In this document: positions 15,102 through 22,409 of the stretch, piece by piece | How positions within the stretch are numbered: position 1 is the stretch's first letter | Layout of the letters: each line of letters opens with the position of its first letter | Source: Parabacteroides sp. An277 | Lineage (GTDB): Bacteria > Bacteroidota > Bacteroidia > Bacteroidales > Tannerellaceae | Length of the DNA: 52,935 nt | Assembly (NCBI RefSeq): GCF_002159645.1 | Contig: NZ_NFJB01000027.1 | Coordinates: 1 to 52,935, forward strand | Reading direction: 5' to 3' | Notes under the pieces: generated by a model | Told to the model about the DNA's origin: nothing | Database searches by the model: none | What the model saw: the letters and a program-made list of their open reading frames with translations, nothing else | Translations under genes and position numbers: made by a program

Positions 15102-16892
15102 TCAGAAATAGAGTTGTTTGATTTGAGTGTCTGCATTTGAAGCTAATGATCCGATTTGTGGAGTCATGAGATTTATAATGTCATACGGAGATTGAGCATC
15201 ACGAATAGTTTTAAACATGATTCCGCTAGTGGCACTATTATCTATAGTTGGAAGCTGAACACTGTAATGTATCAGGCGAATTTGATATGCATATCTAAAG
15301 ATCTTTCTCACTACCTTATTTATTTCAGCGAAGCCAAATCTATCAACATAATAAATCAAGAGGCAATTAAATAACTGTCGGACATAGGTATCACCAGTAC
15401 GATTTCTATTAGAATAATTATTTAACATCCGAATGATTTTATATGCTGATTTTTCATCTTCTGTTGAGTCATAATTTTTGTATTCATTTTCGTCTATGAT
15501 TTTATTGTACAAGGCATCATAGTAGCGAATCATATCAAAAAAACGGCTTCCGTTAATACATATTTGATCTATCTGGAAAGGAAATTCCATTTTTGACTGG
15601 TCGATTTTTCTATATGGTTCATTAGCATAAAAAGATGAGAAGAAATGACATATAATTTGCTGCATATAAAAAGGATACCGTTTATCCTCCAAGGATATAC
15701 CCTTAAAAGCATCAATATTGTCTTTCGTAAATTCCTTTCCACTATTATTTTTGGCCCATCTTTTGACTCTATATAAAGTCAAAAACAATTCAACTAATCT
15801 TTGTGGATCAAGATCCTGCCATTTAGTGATGTTATCGCTGTCCTTCTCAGAGAGTTTTTTGATTTCTCTAAGATGAAAAGCCTTCAATAGATCATGTGGC
15901 TCCAAATCTTTTCCTCTTGCATTTTGTGAGTCAAAGAATTGGAAAGCTTCAGATATTTCGGGTAGGCGAACTACAACAAACTGACATTTGTTTAAAAGAA
16001 AATCTAAAAAATTATCATCCAAATCATCTAATCTATCTTCAATTGCTGTAAGGTTTTCTCTCACATGTCCAATTGAATGCTCGTTTGTAAATTCCGTACG
16101 TTTACAAAATGTTTTAATTCTATCTTGTACTTCCTGATAAGGATTCTTGGCCCTTATTTCTTTTTTGTTGAAAAGTTCGTATAAAAGCAAAGAAAGAGTG
16201 ACTATACGTTGTTGTCCATCTACTATATTGTTCTCATGAAGAACAAGAGTTCCTAGTCTATACTCTTCGCTGTCCTTGAAATACAAAAGGTCATTTATTA
16301 ATTGGTTGACATTCTTTACACCCCATTTATATGGACGTTGATATTCTGGAATTATGAAGTTATTGAAAGGTAAATCTTTAATTTTTAGAATACCATAAGT
16401 AAGTTTTTCTACTTGCATACTATCAGCTGGTGGAAGACTTTCCAGATTTTCCATTTGCTGCATTATGATTTCCGCGTCTCCATGCTCTGCTGACAAAGGA
16501 GATAGCACAGGGTCGAATATTTTGGATATTTTTTCAAAGCATTTGATGATATCGTCTGCAGATTGAATAGTAATATTTATTCTACATCGGCCTTGATTAC
16601 GATTACCCCATCTATGCCAACTTAGCTCTTGATGCTGATAAGATTCTTCAACTAACTCTCTCCAAATAGTATTATATTCATAACCGCTAAATTTCCCTTC
16701 AAGGTGCAACTCAACGTATCCTTGATAGTATTCGTAATGTATATCGATATCGTGGAGAATAGTCTCCAATTGGATGAAACGATTATCGTGATAATGATTT
16801 GTTTCAGTCTTGTAGTATCTTCCAGGAAAGTAATCCTTTAGCTTGGGTTCAACTTCCTTTTTTAAGCTATCGGTAATTTTCAAATAGTTCAT
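15102..16892 (-). CDS. DUF262 protein with an extra N-terminal domain
   Basis: The 596-residue product starts with about 150 residues of an unrecognised alpha/beta domain (aromatic-rich, HYEYYQGYVELHLEG, then RCRINITIQSADDIIKCFEKI). A DUF262 domain follows, with IIPEYQRPYKWG (about 180-191) and DGQQRI (225-230), and then a helical C-terminus. Unlike the next gene it shows no HNH motif, so it is a DUF262-only partner. The pair would form a split NTP-sensing/cutting complex. The gene is first in its operon; IS B sits 64 bases upstream of its ATG and probably separates it from its native promoter. Confidence 0.75.
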   Translation of the reverse strand: MNYLKITDSLKKEVEPKLKDYFPGRYYKTETNHYHDNRFIQLETILHDIDIHYEYYQGYVELHLEGKFSGYEYNTIWRELVEESYQHQELSWHRWGNRNQGRCRINITIQSADDIIKCFEKISKIFDPVLSPLSAEHGDAEIIMQQMENLESLPPADSMQVEKLTYGILKIKDLPFNNFIIPEYQRPYKWGVKNVNQLINDLLYFKDSEEYRLGTLVLHENNIVDGQQRIVTLSLLLYELFNKKEIRAKNPYQEVQDRIKTFCKRTEFTNEHSIGHVRENLTAIEDRLDDLDDNFLDFLLNKCQFVVVRLPEISEAFQFFDSQNARGKDLEPHDLLKAFHLREIKKLSEKDSDNITKWQDLDPQRLVELFLTLYRVKRWAKNNSGKEFTKDNIDAFKGISLEDKRYPFYMQQIICHFFSSFYANEPYRKIDQSKMEFPFQIDQICINGSRFFDMIRYYDALYNKIIDENEYKNYDSTEDEKSAYKIIRMLNNYSNRNRTGDTYVRQLFNCLLIYYVDRFGFAEINKVVRKIFRYAYQIRLIHYSVQLPTIDNSATSGIMFKTIRDAQSPYDIINLMTPQIGSLASNADTQIKQLYF

Positions 16893-16956
16893 AATTATTA
16901 ATATATTCTGTAATACATGAGCAAATGCTGTACATCATAATCTTAATAGAGATTAT

Positions 16957-18281
16957 CATTAGTGTCCCGTTAAAATGGGACGAGTTAAACAATTAATCAA
17001 ATAGCCCCGGAATAATGGGATTATATAGATCTTTGACATCATTGAAATTAGTCTTGTCGAACAGGTCACGCAAGTGGGTTTTGTCAGTCAATGATATGCT
17101 GAGAATTTGCAAAACTTCATAGGTTGAACGTTTCAACTTCATATCATGTTGGACAATAGCCACAAGACAGTACGTGATAATAGCCACACTGATTTGTATG
17201 CGAACAGCGTTCTCTGTTGTGCCCCAGAATTTCTTTATCTTGAGATGCTGCTTGATCCATTTGAAGAACAGCTCGATTAACCATCTTTTCTTATAAAGAT
17301 TGGCGACATCCAGTGCAGAAAGTTGTTTTGCATTCGTCAAAAAAGTGAACTCACGGTCATCCTCTTCGTCGTAATATCGGACGAGTCTGAATGACTCAGG
17401 ATATTTTTTCTCGGAGAGATATCCGGTCAGTTTCACTTCCGCATCTGTCATTATGTTCTTTGGCATTCTTCGCTTCCATTTGACTGTCTTATACTTTAAG
17501 TTCGTCTTGGCTCTGACAACAAAGAAAGAGTCTGTAAGATGTATCCTATAGAGTTCTTTAAAGGAGTCATAAGCCCTGTCGAATATATAATAAGCATTTG
17601 GTTCATAATGGATTGAAGACATTGCTGTGGAATCATGCTTTGAAGCAGTGGTTACGGTATAGAAAGCAGGAACTTGTGCTTCAATGTCGTATAAGACATG
17701 AGCTTTCACCCCTCCTTTCTTGCTTCGGAACTTTGCCCATGGAAATGTTGCAAGACACAACGGAATCGTTGTTGAATCAAACGCATATTTCTTTCCGGAA
17801 ATGTCAAGGATGTTGGTCGTCCGCTTCTCGCAGGCTTCCTTCATCATATAGAATGCAAAGTCTTCGAAGATTCTGTAATCACGGTTCTGGTTGGCTGTCG
17901 CAAGAGTTGTCTTGGCTATCGGTTCACGACCTAAACCAAGATGATATTGCTTGGCCCTATGCGCCTCGAAAGTAACGATTAAGTCTCGCAGGCTCTCACG
18001 GTTACTCAGTTGTCCAAACATCATCGCGAGCATCTGATTCCAGCAAGTGAAATGTTTCACATATCTGTTGTCATCATACTTGCGAACATAGTTGTTGAAC
18101 TGAGTCCTGTTCAGAAAAGCGGTTAATTGAGAGAACACGTATTTGTCTTGGAACATAGCAGCCATTTGTATTAGACTGCAAAGTTGCAAAATCAAGTCCG
18201 TTTCATTTCAAAAAACCGTGTAATTGACTATATTTCAATAATTTCAAAGAACTATTTATCCACTTTTACGGGACAGTAGTG
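16957..18281 (-). mobile_element. IS4-family insertion sequence B (1325 bp)
   Basis: The ends CATTAGTGTCCCGTTAAA (16957-16974) and, inverted, CACTACTGTCCCGTAAAA (18281-18264) match at 15 of 18 positions. The 9-bp target duplication AGAGATTAT is at 16948-16956 and 18282-18290. It lies 65 bases upstream of the DUF262 gene. AT-rich DNA to its right (18291-18345) holds a TATAATATGTTG-like string that may be the displaced promoter. Confidence 0.9.
16993..18195 (-). CDS. IS4-family transposase of insertion sequence B
   Basis: The product is up to 400 residues; Met11 or Met14 (MFQDKYVFSQL) is the likelier start, to judge by the homologue at 18586-19758, which begins MNKDKYVFAQM. Catalytic strings are intact: AFDSTTIPLC, YIFDRAYDSF and YKKRWLIELFFKWIKQHL. 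It is closely related to the IS C enzyme and more distant from that of IS A, so two related IS types have entered the island. Confidence 0.95.
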   Translation of the reverse strand: MILQLCSLIQMAAMFQDKYVFSQLTAFLNRTQFNNYVRKYDDNRYVKHFTCWNQMLAMMFGQLSNRESLRDLIVTFEAHRAKQYHLGLGREPIAKTTLATANQNRDYRIFEDFAFYMMKEACEKRTTNILDISGKKYAFDSTTIPLCLATFPWAKFRSKKGGVKAHVLYDIEAQVPAFYTVTTASKHDSTAMSSIHYEPNAYYIFDRAYDSFKELYRIHLTDSFFVVRAKTNLKYKTVKWKRRMPKNIMTDAEVKLTGYLSEKKYPESFRLVRYYDEEDDREFTFLTNAKQLSALDVANLYKKRWLIELFFKWIKQHLKIKKFWGTTENAVRIQISVAIITYCLVAIVQHDMKLKRSTYEVLQILSISLTDKTHLRDLFDKTNFNDVKDLYNPIIPGLFD

Positions 18282-18554
18282 AGAGATTATACATATTCCT
18301 TTTGTTCACGAAACAACATATTATATATTATTTTTTCACTATATTTGTATATTGTTGATTATCATTAACATAATACTCAAAAAGGTATAACCAGCAGGTT
18401 GACAAGTGTCTGAGAATGTGTAAGTTGATGATTTTTAGCACTATTCTCGGATTGTACCTTCATTTTGGAAAGTAAAAGTAAGTGTAATTCGCAGAATATC
18501 AAAATGAGCATTACAAATACTTACGAAAAATGCCGATTATATATGATAAAAGCT

Positions 18555-19880
18555 CACTAGTGTCCACTAAAAATTAGAGGACGAGTTAAAAATTATAATT
18601 ACTAAATAAATTTGGTCCATCAAGACCGCTTTGTTCTTTGACATCATTGAATTTAGTTTTGCTGAAGAGATCCCTTAATGGAGTCTTGTCCGTAAGAGAA
18701 ATGCCAAGAATTTGTAGAACCTCGTATGTCGATCTGTCCAGTTTCATATCATGTTGCATGATAGCTACAAGACAGTAGGCAATGATTGCTGAGTAGACTT
18801 GTATCTTTACAGCGTTCTCGGAAGTACCCCAAAATTTCTTTATTTTAAGGTGTTGCTTGAGCCATTTAAAGAACAGTTCCACTTGCCAACGATTCTTGTA
18901 AAGTTCCGCGACCTGTAAGGCTTGAATATGTTTTGCATTTGTAAGATAAATGAACTCCCTTTCGTCTTCTTCATCCCAAAACCTCACCAAACGAATCGTT
19001 TCAGGGTATGATTTTTGGGTATAGAAACCGGTAAGTTCAATCTCACAGTCGGACTGTATATTCTTAGGTAAACGTCGTTTCCATTTGAGTACTTTCGCCT
19101 TAATATTTGTTTTAGCCCGTACAACAAAAAACGAATCCATCATATGTATCTTATAGAGACGATGATAATCGTTATATGCACGGTCGAAAACATAGAAAGA
19201 GCCAGACTCATAAGGTATTACATCCATTGCCTTGACATCGTTTATCTTTGCTTCGGTTATATGGATAAAGGCAGGTACTTGAGTCTCTACATCATACAAC
19301 GTATGGATTCTGATACCTCCCTTATGTGTACGAAAGTTTGCCCAAGGAAACAGTTTCAGACACAAGTCAATCGTTGTAGAATCGAAGGCATATACATTTC
19401 CGTTTAGTTTGAATATGTCATTTATTCTTTTCTTTCTGGCCTCGCTTATCATATAGAATGCGAAGTCCTCAAAGATACGGTAGTCCCGGTTCTCATTTGC
19501 TTTTGCAAGGTTACTCCGAGTGACATGTTTCCCAACCCCAAGATGGTAGCATTTCTCTTGATGTGCATTCAGCGCAACAATCAGATCACGAAGACTTTCG
19601 CGGTTACACAATTGTCCGAATATCAAAGTAAGAAGTTGATTCCAGCAAGTAAAATGCTTAACATACTTGTTGCCATCATACTTCTTTACGATACGGAGAA
19701 ACTTGTAGTTGCCTAAAAACTCAACCATTTGGGCGAAAACGTATTTGTCTTTATTCATATACAGCCTAAGTTAAGGCTGCAAAGTTATGATTTCAAATCG
19801 TTGCGCAAGAAAATCTCTTGTAACAAACTGTAATTCAATTATTTCAAAGAACTATTTGCGATTTTTAGTGGACAGTAATG
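18555..19880 (-). mobile_element. IS4-family insertion sequence C (1326 bp)
   Basis: The ends CACTAGTGTCCACTAAAAAT (18555-18574) and, inverted, CATTACTGTCCACTAAAAAT (19880-19861) agree at 18 of 20 positions. The 9-bp target duplication ATAAAAGCT is at 18546-18554 and 19881-19889. It split the second copy of the left-end repeat, which shows the repeat was there first. Confidence 0.9.
18586..19758 (-). CDS. IS4-family transposase of insertion sequence C
   Basis: At 390 residues the frame is intact and contains the catalytic strings AFDSTTIDLC, YVFDRAYNDY and YKNRWQVELFFKWLKQHL. It aligns from end to end with the IS B transposase. The terminal inverted repeats lie 31 bases beyond the stop and 122 bases before the start, as in the other two copies. 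Confidence 0.95.
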   Translation of the reverse strand: MNKDKYVFAQMVEFLGNYKFLRIVKKYDGNKYVKHFTCWNQLLTLIFGQLCNRESLRDLIVALNAHQEKCYHLGVGKHVTRSNLAKANENRDYRIFEDFAFYMISEARKKRINDIFKLNGNVYAFDSTTIDLCLKLFPWANFRTHKGGIRIHTLYDVETQVPAFIHITEAKINDVKAMDVIPYESGSFYVFDRAYNDYHRLYKIHMMDSFFVVRAKTNIKAKVLKWKRRLPKNIQSDCEIELTGFYTQKSYPETIRLVRFWDEEDEREFIYLTNAKHIQALQVAELYKNRWQVELFFKWLKQHLKIKKFWGTSENAVKIQVYSAIIAYCLVAIMQHDMKLDRSTYEVLQILGISLTDKTPLRDLFSKTKFNDVKEQSGLDGPNLFSNYNF

Positions 19881-19940
19881 ATAAAAGCTATAAAAATAGC
19901 TCTGAAACAAATTTGGAAGTTTCTGTTATCCATAAAGTAC

Positions 19941-20190
19941 TCAGTCCTCAACCAATGGGCATAAATCGGATTTGGAACGAGATTTTACTAGCCTTATTAT
20001 CCAATATATCATTCTTGATAAGGGCAGCCTTTGAGCGGGACTTTGATGTCGTTGAAGAGATTTAAGCGATGCATCACTTCAGTCGAACTGATGTTTTTTT
20101 CTCCAACTATAAGAGCTTTGAGATAGTTCAGTTGCTGTGTGGTCAGTGTTTCGGTGATGGTTACAAACAACAGACTTATGTGACTCGCTA
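19941..20190 (-). pseudogene. Second AAA ATPase C-terminal relic
   Basis: On the minus strand, frames encode ISLLFVTITETLTTQQLNYL and SSTEVMHR before a frameshift; after it another frame resembles the C-terminus in copy 1. Here the FVTITETLTT-to-NYLKALI join is in frame, which is broken in copy 1, so the two relics have decayed independently since duplication. Confidence 0.55.
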
Positions 20191-20221
20191 TTTTTTAAGA
20201 TTGCCTTAGCAGTAATATTCT

Positions 20222-20256
20222 GAACAGAAAAAGAAGTATTATTTCTTTTATTGTTC
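20222..20256 (+). promoter_or_regulatory. Orphan AbiE-type operator
   Basis: The 35-bp inverted repeat (arms 20222-20235 and 20243-20256) differs from the abiE operator at 4873-4907 in only a few bases, but the -7 box after it is degraded (ATCTTTCG) and no abiE genes follow. If AbiEi still binds it, it would act as a decoy site or give cross-control. Confidence 0.5.
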
Positions 20257-20316
20257 AAATTATTGCCATCTTTCGATAAACAATATATTATTTGTTATCT
20301 GTAAAATATCAGCCTT

Positions 20317-20409
20317 ATGAATAATATAATTGCATTTAATATCCCAACGCCCAATAATGTGGTTAAGCAGGTTGCGGCAAGAAAAAATTCGAAAAATAGA
20401 TTTCCGTAA
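20317..20409 (+). CDS. Possible 30-residue peptide in a decayed stretch
   Basis: Between the orphan operator and the dnd operon (20257-20873) there is no long frame. One short frame reads MNNIIAFNIPTPNNVVKQVA and ends in RFP before a TAA; another from 20457 (MLSYGKKHNGYQ) stops after 25 residues. Neither matches a family I know, and the region looks like debris of older genes. It is listed because the first frame has good Bacteroidales codon use. Confidence 0.25.
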   Translation: MNNIIAFNIPTPNNVVKQVAARKNSKNRFP

Positions 20410-20841
20410 CCTATCATAAAATAAAGTAAAACTATCATATTTATATATTATATGATATGTTGAGCTATGGTAAAAAGCACAATGGATACCAAGTAGCCAA
20501 GAGAGTTAAAGCAGAAGATGCAGATAGTGGATAAGCAGCTCAGGCAGGCTTGACTACGTACAAATCTCAGTATTGCTCAGATTTATTGAACGTGCCATCT
20601 GTTCGCCTTACGGTTTCCCACATAGAGAAAGATGTCAACAGAGGTAATAGGCATTTATCTTAGAGTACTTTATGTGTTTCAACTGGATGATGATATTTTT
20701 TTCTCGCAAAAGAAGGTGCAATGGGAAATGCCTTGCAGGATTTGAGTCTCAAAAAACGTGAAAGTGTATCCCAAAAAGAATAAGTTATGTAAATGACTAT
20801 TATAATCGAACGAAAATGTCCTTCTGTACAAAAAATAAGTG

Positions 20842-20849
20842 TATCTTTG
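20842..20849 (+). promoter_or_regulatory. Promoter -7 box of the dnd operon
   Basis: TATCTTTG fits the Bacteroidetes -7 consensus TAnnTTTG and predicts a start of transcription near 20856, 18 bases before the ATG of the Cro/XRE-type regulator. No other convincing promoter is seen before 33056, so it probably drives the whole 12-kb operon. Confidence 0.5.
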
Positions 20850-20873
20850 TAGATATTTTATCAATAAATAGTG

Positions 20874-21068
20874 ATGAATAGAATTAAAGTTACACTTGTT
20901 GAGAAACAGAAAACCAATAGATGGTTAGCTGAACAAATGGGGAAATCAGAGAATACCATTTCGAGGTGGTGTTCTAATAAATCTCAACCATCAATCGCTC
21001 AATTACAAGAAATTGCGATCTTGTTAGATGTTGATGTTCGTATACTATTAAAATCACAGAAAGAGTAA
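20874..21068 (+). CDS. XRE-family transcriptional regulator of the dnd operon
   Basis: This 64-residue protein is a single HTH_3 domain: KVTLVEKQKTNRWLAEQMG, recognition helix SENTISRWCSNKSQP, and closing helices LQEIAILLDVDVRILL. The ATG at 20874 is preferred over the GTG directly before it. The gene is 6 bases ahead of dndC. Small XRE proteins commonly head dnd and other modification operons in Bacteroidetes, where they probably keep expression low; autorepression at the promoter is inference. Confidence 0.85.
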   Translation: MNRIKVTLVEKQKTNRWLAEQMGKSENTISRWCSNKSQPSIAQLQEIAILLDVDVRILLKSQKE

Positions 21069-21074
21069 TATAAA

Positions 21075-22406
21075 ATGTCGAAACGCATTGAATATATAAT
21101 TGATGATATTAAGGAACAATATCTTGAAAAAGATAACAATATACCTTGGATTATCGGTTTTAGTGGAGGAAAAGATAGTACGGTTGTACTAACATTAGTG
21201 TGGAGAGCCTTGCTATCTATACGAGAAGAGTTAGGCGATACGGCTCTTGTTCGACAGGTGTATGTTGTAAATAATGACACCCTAGTGGAAAATCCTATTA
21301 TTACAGACTATATCGTTGAGGTATTGGATTGTATCCGTATTGCTGCTATTGAACAAAAACTACCTATCAATGTCCAAATAACAGTGCCAAAATTAGAGGA
21401 TAGTTTCTGGATTAGCTTCCTAGGTAAGGGATATCCTGTTCCAAATAATACCTTTAGATGGTGTACTGATCGATTAAAGATTAAGCCTACTACGCAGTTC
21501 ATTCTTGATAAGGTAGATGCTATGGGAGAGGCTATTGTTCTTATTGGTACTCGTCTTTCCGAGAGTGCTACTCGTGCGAAATCGATTCGTCGTCACGAAA
21601 TCAAGGGAAAACGTTTAACCAAACATCCATTGAACCCCAATACATACACATATCCTCCAATTAAAGATTTATATCTGGAAGAGGTATGGTATATACTCAA
21701 CAATGAGCCATCACCTTGGGGCTATGACAATAAGAAGTTGTTCCAAATATATGCTGATGCCACAGCAGATGATTATGAGTGTCCTACTGTAATTACGGAT
21801 AAGACACAGCCTTCATGTGGGCAGAGTCGATTTGGTTGTTGGGTTTGCACCGTAGTAAAGGAAGACAAGTCAATGATGGCCCTTATTAACAATGGCAATC
21901 AATGGATGGCTCCTTTATTAAAATATCGAGACGAAATGGTTGCAGGGCGAAATATTTCAGAAAATAGGTATGCAACCCGCAGAAACGGTCAAGCTGCTCA
22001 AGATGCTGATGGTCATAATCAAGGTAATTACACTTTTGAGTATCGCTGTGAGATGCTCCGTAAATTATTGGAATTGCAGCGCGATATGCAGAAAATAAAG
22101 CCGCATATGGAGTTGATTTCAAATCAAGAACTTGTTGCGATTCAAATTAACTGGTATCGAGATGGATTCTTTGCACCAAAAGTAACAGATATTTACAATG
22201 AGGTGTATAAACGAAATATGCCTCTTGAAAATATGCAGTACCAAGAGCGATTAATCCTTGAAAAGGTATGTGCAGAACATCCTGAAGATTACCACTTGAT
22301 AAATGATTTGGTATCGCTTCAAAAGAGCAAGACTATTTTGATGAATAATAATGGCCTACAAGGCGATATTGAGAAACGATTAGATAACTACCTCAACCAG
22401 CAGTAA
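21075..22406 (+). CDS. dndC: DNA phosphorothioation protein DndC
   Basis: The 443-residue protein is a PAPS-reductase/ATP pyrophosphatase fold enzyme: SGGKDS P-loop at 30-35, RWCTDRLKIKP (about 134-144), a GTRLSESATRA segment and paired cysteines in SRFGCWVCTVV (about 254-264), which would hold the iron-sulfur cluster. DndC uses ATP and sulfur delivered by a cysteine desulfurase (DndA or IscS) to replace a non-bridging phosphate oxygen in DNA. No dndA or dndB gene is present in this window, so a housekeeping desulfurase would have to supply sulfur. It is followed by dndD after 3 bases. Confidence 0.93.
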   Translation: MSKRIEYIIDDIKEQYLEKDNNIPWIIGFSGGKDSTVVLTLVWRALLSIREELGDTALVRQVYVVNNDTLVENPIITDYIVEVLDCIRIAAIEQKLPINVQITVPKLEDSFWISFLGKGYPVPNNTFRWCTDRLKIKPTTQFILDKVDAMGEAIVLIGTRLSESATRAKSIRRHEIKGKRLTKHPLNPNTYTYPPIKDLYLEEVWYILNNEPSPWGYDNKKLFQIYADATADDYECPTVITDKTQPSCGQSRFGCWVCTVVKEDKSMMALINNGNQWMAPLLKYRDEMVAGRNISENRYATRRNGQAAQDADGHNQGNYTFEYRCEMLRKLLELQRDMQKIKPHMELISNQELVAIQINWYRDGFFAPKVTDIYNEVYKRNMPLENMQYQERLILEKVCAEHPEDYHLINDLVSLQKSKTILMNNNGLQGDIEKRLDNYLNQQ

Positions 22407-22409
22407 GCA

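Larger units (their letters stand above)
18345..20290. repeat. Left-end repeat, copy 2, interrupted by insertion sequence C
   Basis: 18345-18554 plus 19881-20290 match 4323-4930 in order: TTGTTGATTATCA, the GAGAATGTGTAAGTT block, the AAA-ATPase relic and the AbiE-type inverted repeat. The abiE genes that follow copy 1 are absent here; instead a decayed stretch and the dnd operon follow. The copy probably marks the former left end of an older element segment. Confidence 0.65.
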
